In this document: positions 52,873 to 61,658 of the stretch, one piece after another
How positions within the stretch are numbered: position 1 is the first letter of the stretch
Layout of the letters: every line of letters starts with the position of its first letter
DNA from: Cohnella lubricantis
GTDB lineage: Bacteria; Bacillota; Bacilli; Paenibacillales; Paenibacillaceae
Assembly (NCBI RefSeq): GCF_014212015.1
Contig: NZ_JACJVN010000053.1
Location: 1-64,000 of the forward strand
Reading direction: 5' to 3'
Length of the DNA stretch: 64,000 bases
Program-made: the position numbers and the translations under genes
The notes under the pieces: generated by a model
What the model was told of the DNA's origin: nothing
Database searches by the model: none
Seen by the model: the letters and a program-made list of their open reading frames with translations, nothing else

Positions 52873-52900
52873 AGAGACTCCGCCTGGCGGAGTCTCTTTT
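52873..52900 (+). terminator. Terminator with no adjacent plus-strand gene
   Basis: AGAGACTCCG (52873-52882) pairs exactly with CGGAGTCTCT (52888-52897), with a 5-base loop and TTTT. It lies in the divergent region between msrC-like and dnaB, so the nearest plus-strand gene ending before it is the hydrolase at 52285. Confidence 0.75.
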
Positions 52901-52924
52901 CCTATCCTCGCATGCTTCTCTTTG

Positions 52925-52933
52925 TGTTAAAAT
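52925..52933 (+). promoter_or_regulatory. Extended -10 promoter of dnaB-dnaI
   Basis: TGTTAAAAT fits the extended -10 pattern, 40 bp before the dnaB start, directly after the terminator. Confidence 0.5.
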
Positions 52934-52972
52934 AGAGAGATCATTCTACCGTTAAAGGTTGTCGATCTCTCC

Positions 52973-54490
52973 ATGCGAGTGTCGAATCGATTGGAATTCA
53001 CGGAGAATCACCGGTACGTAGCCTACCGCGACTTTGCGCTGAGCGGGCTCGACCGGCGTATTCTCAGCCACCTCTATCAACCGATGGTCGGCGCCTTCGC
53101 CGTTGGCCTCTACTTGTTGCTCTATCAACATCTGAGCGACGATAAGATCGGCTTCACCGAGCCGGAATCGCAGCGGAAGCTGTTCCTGGGACTCGACCTG
53201 GAGATGAATCCGGACGGCCGCCAGCAATTGGTCGAACATTTCTCCAAGCTGGAGGCGGTCGGGCTCGTGCAGACGTTCCGCCAATACGACCCGGCTGCCG
53301 AAGAGACGCTGTACGAATACGTGCTGATCCGGCCGCTGCCGCCGGGCGAATTCTTCTCCAATTTGCATCTGACGTTGCTGCTGCGCGACAAGGTTGGCAA
53401 GCCGGCGCTGCTGGAGCTGAAGGAAGAGCTGCTCCCGCAGCAACCGGTTGGTCTCGCAAGGTTCATGAATCGCGACGAGCTGACAGTGCCGTTCTACGAG
53501 CTGTTCCGCCTAAGTCCCGGGCCTGTCGATCCGGAGCTTGAGACGGCTTTCTCGGAGAGCGCTCCAGCCATGGAGCGGAGCGGCGGTCCGAAGCTGTCGG
53601 ACCGCATCCGGCACAGCGAGATGCTGCTTCGCTTCCCGCGGGGCGCCTCGAACCGGTCTTATGTGGAGAAGCTCCACTTGCAGCCGGAGGCGATGGCTCA
53701 GATCAATTTCCTGGCTTACAAGTTCGACCTGCAGGTGGCGGAGATTTGCCGGCTGCTGGACGAAGACGGCATTTTCGAGCCGGACGGAACGCTTCGCTGG
53801 GACGAGCTACAGCTGAGGGCGAATCTCGTCTATCGGCAGGACCGCAAGCGCGGCGAAGAACGGGACCGTTACTTGGCCCGTCTGGACGTCTCCGAGGCTC
53901 CCGCGGCGCCGGACGAAGCCGATGAGGCGCATGCCGCGGCAGGATTGCTGCTGGAAGTGCCGGAACGGTTCATCGACAAGGTATCGGCGGACGAATACAA
54001 CCGGCTGCTTCGCCGCGAGCCGTATACGCGGATGCTCGCGAGATATTTCCCCGGCACGGTTCCGGACGCCTTCGTTCGAATCTTCGAGCGGATCGATCTG
54101 AACTACAAGCTGCCGGAGCCGGTCATCAACGTGCTCATCCATTACGTGCTCGGCATGAACCATGCCCAGCGGCTGACGAAGAGCTTCATCGACTCGATCG
54201 CTTCGAACCTGCTGGCCAAAGGCATCGACACGTTCGCCAAAGCCGTCCGTTACGTCCGCGAGCAGCAGAAGCTGAACGAGACGCTGGAGCGCCGACGCAG
54301 AGGCGAAGACGTCGCGATCGGCGGCGCATCCGCGAGCTCTTCCTCCCGCGGCCGGAAAGGCGTGAGCGGCGGCAGCCGCAAGCCGGCCATGCCGGTCGTC
54401 GGCAACGGCGGACCCGTGCAAGAGGTCTCGCCCGAGGAGCGCGAGAAGATGCGCGAGCTCGCCCGCAAGCTGAAGAACAACAAGGGCTGA
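52973..54490 (+). CDS. dnaB: Replication initiation and membrane attachment protein DnaB (Firmicute type)
   Basis: This primosomal protein of 505 residues loads the replicative helicase with DnaD and DnaI. The two DnaB/DnaD-type domains are visible: an N-terminal winged-helix-like part (YVAYRDFALSGLDRRILSHLYQPMVG) and the C-terminal LPEPVINVLIHYVLGMNHAQRLTKSFIDSIASNLLAKGIDTFAKAV. A Gly/Ser/Arg-rich linker lies near residues 450-480 before a charged end. Its ribosome site is weak (AAAGG at long spacing). dnaI follows after 71 bases, as in Bacillus. Confidence 0.9.
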   Translation: MRVSNRLEFTENHRYVAYRDFALSGLDRRILSHLYQPMVGAFAVGLYLLLYQHLSDDKIGFTEPESQRKLFLGLDLEMNPDGRQQLVEHFSKLEAVGLVQTFRQYDPAAEETLYEYVLIRPLPPGEFFSNLHLTLLLRDKVGKPALLELKEELLPQQPVGLARFMNRDELTVPFYELFRLSPGPVDPELETAFSESAPAMERSGGPKLSDRIRHSEMLLRFPRGASNRSYVEKLHLQPEAMAQINFLAYKFDLQVAEICRLLDEDGIFEPDGTLRWDELQLRANLVYRQDRKRGEERDRYLARLDVSEAPAAPDEADEAHAAAGLLLEVPERFIDKVSADEYNRLLRREPYTRMLARYFPGTVPDAFVRIFERIDLNYKLPEPVINVLIHYVLGMNHAQRLTKSFIDSIASNLLAKGIDTFAKAVRYVREQQKLNETLERRRRGEDVAIGGASASSSSRGRKGVSGGSRKPAMPVVGNGGPVQEVSPEEREKMRELARKLKNNKG

Positions 54491-54561
54491 AGCTGCCTTA
54501 CTGATAATTGACCGTTGAATGCCAAGCGCAATGAATGCACTTGATGGAGGAGGGAGATAGC

Positions 54562-55515
54562 ATGGACTCGATAGGCGAAGCGCTGCGGACTTGGCAGCAG
54601 GGAAGCCGGCTGCAGGAAGCGGAGAAGCTGGCGGAGCGGGTGCTGGGCGATCCGCTCGTGCGCAAGCTTCGCGAGCGTTATCCGGAGCTGACCGACCGGA
54701 CGCTGCGGATCAACTTGAACAAGCTGTACCAGATGACGAACGAGTACCGCAACTGCAAGGAATGCCCGGGACTGGAGCGGTGCCCGAACGATATGCAAGG
54801 CCATTCGACCCGGATCGAATGCGAAGAGACGAACGGCGAATGGCAGCTGTTCGACCTGAAGACGCCTTGCAGCAAGTGGACGGCCTTCGAGCAGCAGGAG
54901 ATGATCCGCCGCCGGATCACGAGTTACCACGCGGACGTCGACTTGCTCGGCGATCCTTACGACGAGGAGCAGATGCTCGATCTGGACCCGGAACGCGAAC
55001 TGTCCGTGAACCGTGTCATGCAGTACGTCGAAGAGACGCGCAGCCAAGGGCTTAGCAAGAGAGGGCTCTATCTGATGGGCAGCTTCGGCACCGGGAAGAC
55101 GTACATGGTCTCCTACCTGCTTCATAAGCTGGCCATCGAGGGCTTCTCCGGCGTTATCGTCTACATGCCGGAATTCGTGGAAGACGCCAAGGCGCTCATG
55201 ATGGAGCCGCAGAAGCTGAAGGAGACGCTAACGCTCATGAAGGAATGCGATCTGCTCGTCTTCGACGACATCGGGGCGGAGAACTTGAGCCCATGGGTGC
55301 GCGATCATGTGCTTGGCGCGATTCTCAACTATCGGATGAATCGCAAACCGACTTTTTACACATCCAACCATGATCTGGATTCGCTGGAGAAGCACTTCAG
55401 CTTCACGCACAAGGAAGGCGAAGAGCTGCATAAGGGGCAGCGGCTGATGGATCGCATCCGGCCGTTCGTCGACGTCGTCCACGTGCAGGGCCATAATCAG
55501 CGGGGCAACGGATAA
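54562..55515 (+). CDS. dnaI: Primosomal protein DnaI (helicase loader)
   Basis: This AAA+ helicase loader of 317 residues has the Walker A GSFGTGKT (K179), Walker B LLVFDDIGAE and sensor FYTSNHDLDSLE. The N-terminal domain has the zinc-binding cysteines (NCKECPGLERCPND) plus CSKW. It binds the replicative helicase and delivers it to DNA at initiation. GAGGAGGGA precedes the ATG at 54562; a TTG-like earlier start at 54535 is less likely. It is followed by a terminator. Confidence 0.95.
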   Translation: MDSIGEALRTWQQGSRLQEAEKLAERVLGDPLVRKLRERYPELTDRTLRINLNKLYQMTNEYRNCKECPGLERCPNDMQGHSTRIECEETNGEWQLFDLKTPCSKWTAFEQQEMIRRRITSYHADVDLLGDPYDEEQMLDLDPERELSVNRVMQYVEETRSQGLSKRGLYLMGSFGTGKTYMVSYLLHKLAIEGFSGVIVYMPEFVEDAKALMMEPQKLKETLTLMKECDLLVFDDIGAENLSPWVRDHVLGAILNYRMNRKPTFYTSNHDLDSLEKHFSFTHKEGEELHKGQRLMDRIRPFVDVVHVQGHNQRGNG

Positions 55516-55532
55516 TCGATCCGCCCCGAACG

Positions 55533-55576
55533 CAAACATCCCGCCTCTAGGCTTGCGCCAGGAAGCGGGATGTTTG
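55533..55576. terminator. Bidirectional terminator between dnaI and the YqzM-like gene
   Basis: CAAACATCCCGC (55533-55544) pairs exactly with GCGGGATGTTTG (55565-55576). Confidence 0.75.
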
Positions 55577-55595
55577 GCAATTGCTTAAGTGCCGA

Positions 55596-55745
55596 TCAGG
55601 CGATTGCGTATTTGATAATAACCGCGATCGTGAATACGATAAACATGAACGCGGCCATGCCGCCGAAGCCGACCATTAAGTCATTCAAGTCGTCGCGCGG
55701 TTCTTCGTTAATATGCTTCCGCGGATCTTCGTATACGTTCTCCAT
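55596..55745 (-). CDS. Small YqzM-like membrane protein
   Basis: The 49-residue product has an acidic N terminus (ENVYEDPRKHINEEPRDDLNDL), then one hydrophobic helix (GFGGMAAFMFIVFTIAVIIKYAIA). This shape and the VGFGGMAAFMFIVFTIAVIIKY segment resemble YqzM. GGAGG lies at good spacing before the ATG at 55743-55745. It is convergent with dnaI and shares its terminator; it is divergent from uvrC. Confidence 0.7.
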   Translation of the reverse strand: MENVYEDPRKHINEEPRDDLNDLMVGFGGMAAFMFIVFTIAVIIKYAIA

Positions 55746-55857
55746 GTCGAACCTCCTGGGACGATCGTTATTACCTAGTATACCCAACTTCGCTTTTCGT
55801 TGTAAAGATAATCCTGCGATTTCCGAGATAGAGGAACATCTATTCGCGTTCCGGCTG

Positions 55858-55866
55858 TGATACAAT
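55858..55866 (+). promoter_or_regulatory. Extended -10 promoter of uvrC
   Basis: TGATACAAT fits the extended -10 pattern, 54 bp before the uvrC start. It is identical in sequence to the element at 2551-2559. Confidence 0.5.
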
Positions 55867-55919
55867 GGAAGCATATGCGGCCCCGAGAGCCGCTCATTAA
55901 GGTAAAGGAGGCGGCCCCT

Positions 55920-57989
55920 ATGGATGCGACACCGTCCGCTCACCATACTTCCATCCATGCGTCGGAGGCGTCGGAGAACATCCGGAACAAGCTCGCTCTG
56001 CTGCCGGACCGGCCGGGCTGCTACCTCATGAAGAACGGCGAAGGCACGATCATCTATGTCGGCAAGGCGAAGGTGCTTAAGAACCGCGTTCGCTCCTACT
56101 TCAACGGCAGCCACAATGGCAAGACTCAGCGTCTCGTCTCGGAGATCCGGGATTTCGAATATATCGTCACGGCCAGCAATATGGAGGCGCTCATTCTCGA
56201 GTGCAACCTGATCAAGCAGCACCATCCTCGATATAATGTGCTATTGAAGGACGACAAGTCATTCCCTTATCTGAAAATCACCAATGAAGAGCACCCGCGT
56301 CTGGAAGTGACGCGCCGGGTGCTGAAGGATAAGGCCAAATATTTCGGGCCTTATCCGAATGCGTTCGCCGCCCAGCAGACGAAGAAGCTGCTGGATCGGT
56401 TGTATCCGCTGCGCAAGTGCCGCACGCTGCCTGACAAGGTATGTCTCTATTACCACCTCGGGCAATGCCTGGCTCCCTGCGAGTTCCCGGTGCCGGCCGA
56501 AGAGAACGAGCGCATGGCCGGCGAGATCGCGCGGTTCCTGAACGGCGGCCACGGCGACATCAAGAGGGAGCTTCATCGCAAGATGGAGGAAGCGGCCGAG
56601 GAGCTGGCGTTCGAGCGCGCGCGCGAATATCGTGATCAGATCATGGCGATCGAGGCGCTCATGGAGAAGCAGTCGATCACGGTGGTGGACGCGATGGACC
56701 GAGACGTGTTCGGCTATGCCGTCGACAAGGGCTGGATGTGCGTCCAAATTCTCTACATGCGCCAGGGGAAAATGATTCAGCGGCACGTGTCGCAGTTCCC
56801 GTTCTACGGGGAGCCCTACGAGGACTTTCTGACCTTCGTGACGCAGTATTACAGCGACAACCCCGCGCTCCCGCGCGAGATTCTGCTGCCGGATGCGCCT
56901 TCGGATGAGATCGACAGCGGGGCTGCCGCGGCGTCCGCAGAGGCTGTGGAAGCGGCCGGCGCTGGGAGTGCCGACGCGTCAGTTGCTGGCGTTGAAGCTG
57001 GAGACGCGCCGCTGGCTGGCGCAGATGTGGCTGATGCGGCCGAAGAAGATGCCGACGTCTCGGCGGAGCCGGACGGCCAAGCGGCCGACTTCGGCGAATC
57101 GCTGCGCCGCTGGCTGCACATCAAGGTGGCCTTCCCGAAGCGCGGCGCGAAGCATAAGATGGTGTCCATGGCCTGCGAGAACTCGAAGCAAGCGCTCGAG
57201 GAGAAGTTCCGCTTGATCGAGCGGGATCAGGACCGCAGCGTGCGCGCTGCCGAAGGGCTGGCCGAGGCGATCGGCGTTCCGTCGGCACGCCGCATCGAAG
57301 CGTTCGATAACTCGAACACGCAGGGCGCGAACCCGGTATCCGCGATGGTCGTGTTCACGGACGGCAAGCCGGATCGCAAGGAGTACCGCAAATATAATGT
57401 CCGCACCGTTCAAGGGCCGGACGATTACGAGACGATGCGCGAGGTCATTCGCCGCCGCTACGAACGGGTGCTGAAGGAAGGCTTGGAGCTGCCGGACCTG
57501 ATCGTCGTGGACGGCGGCAAAGGCCAGATCGCCGCGGCGGTCGACATTCTCGTGAACGAGCTTGGGCTCGATGTGCCGGTATGCGGACTGGCGAAGGACG
57601 AGAAGCACCGGACGGCGCAGCTCCTCGTTGGCGACCCGCCGGAAGAGGTTCCTCTGGCGCGGGACAGCCAAGAGTTCTATTTGCTGCAGCGTATCCAAGA
57701 CGAGGTGCATCGCTTCGCGATTACGTTCCACCGCGAGAAGCGGGCGAAGTCGATGATCGCCTCGCGTCTGGATGCGATTCCCGGCATCGGGGAGAAGCGC
57801 CGCAAGCAGCTGCTGAAGCACTTCGGCTCGCTCAAGGCGATCAAGGAAGCGAAGGTCGAGGACTTCCGAGCCGTCTCCATCGGCGAAGCGCTAGCCAAGC
57901 GAATTCTCGACGCGTTAAACGACGAGGCCGATGGCGCCGAAGCGGCTGCGAAGCCGGCAGAGCTAGCGGAGACGCAGACGGACAGTTAA
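55920..57989 (+). CDS. uvrC: Excinuclease ABC subunit C with an Ala/Asp-rich insertion
   Basis: This nucleotide-excision repair nuclease makes both incisions around a lesion. Domains in order are GIY-YIG ([29 protein letters not shown]), the Cys region ([17 protein letters not shown]), the UVR/UvrB-binding domain ([24 protein letters not shown]), the RNase H-like domain ([57 protein letters not shown]) and C-terminal HhH ([21 protein letters not shown]). Residues 332-390 form an Ala/Asp/Glu-rich low-complexity insertion before the RNase H domain. At 689 residues it is longer than the usual 590-620. AAAGGAGG precedes the ATG. Confidence 0.95.
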   Translation: MDATPSAHHTSIHASEASENIRNKLALLPDRPGCYLMKNGEGTIIYVGKAKVLKNRVRSYFNGSHNGKTQRLVSEIRDFEYIVTASNMEALILECNLIKQHHPRYNVLLKDDKSFPYLKITNEEHPRLEVTRRVLKDKAKYFGPYPNAFAAQQTKKLLDRLYPLRKCRTLPDKVCLYYHLGQCLAPCEFPVPAEENERMAGEIARFLNGGHGDIKRELHRKMEEAAEELAFERAREYRDQIMAIEALMEKQSITVVDAMDRDVFGYAVDKGWMCVQILYMRQGKMIQRHVSQFPFYGEPYEDFLTFVTQYYSDNPALPREILLPDAPSDEIDSGAAAASAEAVEAAGAGSADASVAGVEAGDAPLAGADVADAAEEDADVSAEPDGQAADFGESLRRWLHIKVAFPKRGAKHKMVSMACENSKQALEEKFRLIERDQDRSVRAAEGLAEAIGVPSARRIEAFDNSNTQGANPVSAMVVFTDGKPDRKEYRKYNVRTVQGPDDYETMREVIRRRYERVLKEGLELPDLIVVDGGKGQIAAAVDILVNELGLDVPVCGLAKDEKHRTAQLLVGDPPEEVPLARDSQEFYLLQRIQDEVHRFAITFHREKRAKSMIASRLDAIPGIGEKRRKQLLKHFGSLKAIKEAKVEDFRAVSIGEALAKRILDALNDEADGAEAAAKPAELAETQTDS

Positions 57990-57997
57990 TCACATAC

Positions 57998-58050
57998 AGA
58001 TGGGCAGCCCCAGTCATCTTCGGATGACGAATGGGGCTGCCCATCTTCAT
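57998..58050. terminator. Strong bidirectional terminator
   Basis: A perfect 14-bp stem (AGATGGGCAGCCCC at 57998-58011 with its complement at 58033-58046) encloses GTCATC-TTCG-GATGAC. It ends uvrC and the convergent CPBP gene. Confidence 0.9.
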
Positions 58051-58084
58051 TAGCGCACGAGGTGCGGCGGTTCATCGATGCGGG

Positions 58085-59770
58085 TTAGCCTGCCGGGACG
58101 GGCGGGGCATTATTCCGCCAGAACAACCGGTGAAGCAGCCAGATCGCAGAGCCGACGATGGCGGGCATAGCCACGCTGAAGATGCCGCTGTACAGGTCGT
58201 ATGGCAGCCCGTCGAACATTAGCTGAACGCCGACGAGCATCGCATCCAGCGTTATATGCGCGAAGATGGCGGCCATAAGGCCAAAGCGCAGCATGAACCA
58301 GCCGAACAGCAAGCCGAGCAGCGTTAATTCGATCAGACGGGTGTACACCGGATAGATCGGGTAACCAACATGCCCGAACGCCCAGATGACAGAAGGAGGC
58401 ACCATCGCGGCTATAGTGAGCATGCCCGCGGCTCTGCGCGAAGGCTCGCGGCGCATCAGCCGGCCGGCCATTCCCGTCAGCCAGCGGCGGAACAGGCTGA
58501 TGCCGAAGTAGCGGTACAGCAGCTCTTCCGATAACCCGGCGCAGCAAGCGATGAGCGGCATAAGCCAAGGATAGGTCATGTTATACGAGGATTGCGTAGT
58601 GTCGGAGGATACGAATGAACCGAGCAGCATCTCTAGCGCGAATAGAATGATCGATTGCGCGCCGAGCGCGATGAACGCCAGCGCATAGCCGTGACGCATG
58701 CTGCGCAGAACGCGGCGTCCATAGCCGGGCTCCTTCGCTTGCGGCCACAACGAATAGCCCATCGAGCGCCACAGGCCGTCTCCGCCTACGGCGGCGAAGT
58801 AAGTAAGAACCGCGGTGGCCGCCAAGACGACGGCGTTGACGACCAGCAGCGTCGTCACGCCCTGATCATTGACGGGCAGGCCGGATTCCGAGCTCGAACG
58901 GAAACCAGCCCTCATGTTCGTCGTGAACAGAACGTACAGAACGAAGTACAGCCCGGACAGCAGCCAGCCGCGCCTAAATGAAGTGAACTTAGCGTATGTA
59001 GTTGCGTAGACGATCGCCAGTGCGAACAGAACGATCTCCGGCAGGACGTAACCTATGGCCGTCATCGTGGATGCCAGATCCTGCTGTCGCTCCATATAAT
59101 TCTTGAAATTTTGCGGCAGCACGATACGGTACATGAGTTCCTCATTCGGCTTGACTAGAAGCTGCACCTTCGCCTCGCCGATCGGAGGCTTGCGCGATTG
59201 GAAGACAAGGGCTCCTTCGATCGTCGTCTCTCCGGTCGGTTCCCACTCGTCCGGCTCATAGCCCCAGCGCGAGAGCGAAGCGATCGCCGCGCTCTCGGCG
59301 TTCGAACCGTCGCCGCCGACAGCCGCATTCTGACTGCCCCCGCGGCCGGAGCGGCTCCAGACGGCTCCGTTCTCGCCAAGCTTCCGCCAAGCGACAAGCC
59401 TGCCCGTCTGCATATGAACGGACAATTGCAGCCATTCGCCGCTTGCCAGCTGAATGTCGCTTCGGTACACATCGGTCGGGAAGCGTTCATCCATTCCGTG
59501 ATCATAGGCGTTCATGAGCTTGCTGCGCGACAGATAACCAACGGCGTCGCTGTCGCTGAAGTGCGTTAAGTCGAGTCGCTGGATATCTTCTCGCGCAACG
59601 CCGAAGCTCGTCACCGCAAGCGACACCGCTCTCTCGCGAGCCGCCTGCCGATCCATGACGGCGGACGTCCCCGTCGAAGTTGCAGCCGTCTCCAACTGGG
59701 GAATGATCTGAAATGCAATAAATAATAGAACGCCTAAGCAGGATGCCGCTAGCCATCTCAATGAGAACAA
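58085..59770 (-). CDS. CPBP-family intramembrane metalloprotease
   Basis: This multi-span protein of about 561 residues has a long extracytoplasmic N-terminal region (about residues 25-240) of beta-rich, PepSY-like character, then CPBP membrane segments. The catalytic motifs are EExxR in GLSEELLYRYFG, FxxxH in IWAFGHVGYP and HxxxD in AHITLDAML. CPBP proteases act on membrane proteins or peptides and some give bacteriocin immunity; no such genes are near. I prefer TTG 59770 with GGAG seven bases upstream, which starts directly at the first membrane helix; the frame is open to GTG 59842. Confidence 0.8.
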   Translation of the reverse strand: MFSLRWLAASCLGVLLFIAFQIIPQLETAATSTGTSAVMDRQAARERAVSLAVTSFGVAREDIQRLDLTHFSDSDAVGYLSRSKLMNAYDHGMDERFPTDVYRSDIQLASGEWLQLSVHMQTGRLVAWRKLGENGAVWSRSGRGGSQNAAVGGDGSNAESAAIASLSRWGYEPDEWEPTGETTIEGALVFQSRKPPIGEAKVQLLVKPNEELMYRIVLPQNFKNYMERQQDLASTMTAIGYVLPEIVLFALAIVYATTYAKFTSFRRGWLLSGLYFVLYVLFTTNMRAGFRSSSESGLPVNDQGVTTLLVVNAVVLAATAVLTYFAAVGGDGLWRSMGYSLWPQAKEPGYGRRVLRSMRHGYALAFIALGAQSIILFALEMLLGSFVSSDTTQSSYNMTYPWLMPLIACCAGLSEELLYRYFGISLFRRWLTGMAGRLMRREPSRRAAGMLTIAAMVPPSVIWAFGHVGYPIYPVYTRLIELTLLGLLFGWFMLRFGLMAAIFAHITLDAMLVGVQLMFDGLPYDLYSGIFSVAMPAIVGSAIWLLHRLFWRNNAPPVPAG

Positions 59771-60065
59771 GTAATCACTCCGTTCGTAGGGACAGGAATT
59801 CAAGTAAACGCATTCATGGCGAAGCCTTGTCACCGATGACACTCATTTTCGTCCCCATAACTGCTTAAATGGCCGCATAATTGAGAGAACGACGGATAAA
59901 CCTCGTTATGATCCCTGTTTATGGCGATAATATCTGCGTAAAGCGGTACTAGTGTATAATTCGGCTAATTCCGGGCTTGTTTCGCTAACCTGTAGAGGTC
60001 TATAATGCGTTGTGAATGTTTGCAAGCCTTCCATTACATCATACTATCCAGCCGAATTTCTGCCA

Positions 60066-60213
60066 AGAAAACGGGGGAACCAACTGTCGTATGCTTGACC
60101 GCATGCGGCTTCGGGGTGAATTCCGGCGTCACCAGCGCCGGATAGGGCAGCCTGTTCAAGCCCGAACCCGTCAGCTAACCTCGTAGGCTGCTCAGAACAG
60201 GACTCGTGCGCGC
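60066..60213 (+). promoter_or_regulatory. c-di-AMP riboswitch (ydaO/yuaA class)
   Basis: This leader RNA contains the conserved ydaO blocks in order: ACGGGGGAACCAA (60071-60083), CGGGGTGAATTC (60112-60123), GGGCAGCCTG (60145-60154), and CCCGAACCCGTCAGCTAACC (60161-60180) with TCGTAGGC. It lies directly upstream of ktrB, whose B. subtilis equivalent yuaA(ktrA) is a known target. Binding of c-di-AMP promotes termination, so potassium uptake is shut off when the nucleotide is high. A terminator hairpin follows at once. The promoter should lie 5' of 60066 but was not assigned. Confidence 0.9.
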
Positions 60214-60214
60214 G

Positions 60215-60240
60215 AAAGCACTGGAGTTCCAGTGCTTTTT
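60215..60240 (+). terminator. Riboswitch expression-platform terminator
   Basis: AAAGCACTGGA (60215-60225) pairs with TCCAGTGCTTT (60228-60238), followed by T residues. It ends 60 bp before the ktrB start. Confidence 0.9.
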
Positions 60241-60299
60241 GTTTTGCCCGCTTACAGGAATAACGGCACAACTCCGTGATGCCGGATGAGGTGAACGTA

Positions 60300-61643
60300 T
60301 TGTACATCAAAGCCAAGAGTTGGCTTAACGCTTCTCCGCCTCGAACGCTAACCATTGGCTTCGCTCTTATTATCGCAGCCGGCGTCCTGCTGTTGAAGCT
60401 TCCGATCTCTGTCCGTGAAGGCCATGATCTCAGTTGGTTGGACGCCGTGTTCACTGCCGCATCGGCGACATGCGTGACGGGACTGGTTGTGGTTGACACA
60501 GGAACGTTCTTCTCTACGTTCGGCCACTGGGTCATCCTGGCGCTCATTCAGGTTGGCGGTCTCGGATTCATGACGATGAGCACTATGTTTGCCTTCTTCA
60601 TGCGGCGAAGGCTGTCATTGAAGGAACGCCTCATTCTGCAGGAGGCGTTAAATCAAGACAGTCTGCAGGGAATCGTGAAGCTTGTTCGCAAAGTGATCTT
60701 CTACGCACTTACGATCGAGGCTGCAGGGTCCCTGCTTTATACGCTGCGGTTCCTGTTCGATATGAATGCGGGCAAGGCCATCTATTACGGCATCTTCCAC
60801 GGCGTCTCGATCTTCAATAACGCGGGCTTCGATCTGTTCGGCGATTATCGCAGCCTATCCGATTATCTGTCCGATCCGTTCGTGAACCTTCTCTCGATCG
60901 TTCTTATCTTCTTGGGAAGTGTCGGCTTTATCGTGCTGGCGGACTTGGTCGAGTATCCGAAGAGAAGGCGGCTTATGCTTCATTCGAAAGTCGTACTGAC
61001 CGTGACGGCGTTCCTCTTCATTGCAGGAGCCGTACTCATTCTGATTTGCGAATACACGAACGAGAATACGCTGGATCCGCTCAACTTCGGAGACAAGTTT
61101 CTCGCTTCTATGCTTCATTCGATCTCCCCGAGATCGGGGGGCGTCAGCACGGTCGACGTCTCATCTATGCGGCAGGCCACCCAATTTCTGATCGTAGGGC
61201 TGATGTTCGTTGGCGCATCGCCGGGGTCGACCGGCGGCGGGATCAAGACGACGACGTTCGCCGTCATGATCGTCGCTATGCTTGCCGTCATCCGGGGGAA
61301 GGAGGACATCGTCCTATTCCGAAGCCGTCTGGAGAAAGACAAAGTGTATAAGGCCATTACCGTCACGATCTATTCGCTCGCGCTGCTGATTGCCGCGACG
61401 ATGATTTTGTCCGTAACGGAGAATCATACCTTCATGACCGTTCTGTTCGAAGCGACATCGGCGTTCGCGACGGCGGGACTCTCCATGGGACTGACCCCGG
61501 AATTGACGGATGCCGGCAAGGCGATCGTTATCGTCCTGATGTTCATTGGACGATTGGGTCCCTTAACATTGTTTTATGCAGCAGGGTCAAAGCCTGGGCG
61601 AACTTTATACCGTCATCCGGAGGGCAAAATCTTAATTGGGTAA
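60300..61643 (+). CDS. ktrB: Potassium uptake membrane subunit KtrB, copy 1
   Basis: This TrkH/KtrB-type potassium channel subunit of about 447 residues has four repeated membrane-pore-membrane units. Pore segments with the filter-like Gly are visible: ATCVTGL, NNAGFDL, SGGVSTVD (in SPRSGGVST) and ATAGLSMG; GASPGSTGGGIKTTT is the intramembrane loop typical of KtrB. It needs the RCK subunit KtrA. The TTG at 60300 follows GAGGTGA; a GTG at 60276 and another nearby are open alternatives. ktrB copy 2 starts 15 bases after the stop. Confidence 0.9.
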   Translation: MYIKAKSWLNASPPRTLTIGFALIIAAGVLLLKLPISVREGHDLSWLDAVFTAASATCVTGLVVVDTGTFFSTFGHWVILALIQVGGLGFMTMSTMFAFFMRRRLSLKERLILQEALNQDSLQGIVKLVRKVIFYALTIEAAGSLLYTLRFLFDMNAGKAIYYGIFHGVSIFNNAGFDLFGDYRSLSDYLSDPFVNLLSIVLIFLGSVGFIVLADLVEYPKRRRLMLHSKVVLTVTAFLFIAGAVLILICEYTNENTLDPLNFGDKFLASMLHSISPRSGGVSTVDVSSMRQATQFLIVGLMFVGASPGSTGGGIKTTTFAVMIVAMLAVIRGKEDIVLFRSRLEKDKVYKAITVTIYSLALLIAATMILSVTENHTFMTVLFEATSAFATAGLSMGLTPELTDAGKAIVIVLMFIGRLGPLTLFYAAGSKPGRTLYRHPEGKILIG

Positions 61644-61658
61644 CGAGGGGTGGCCGAT

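Noticed and set aside
60001-60065. A specific promoter for the riboswitch-ktr unit
   Set aside because: Several TATAAT-like strings exist (for example TATAAT near 60001 and TATAATT near 59955), but none has a good -35 at the proper distance.
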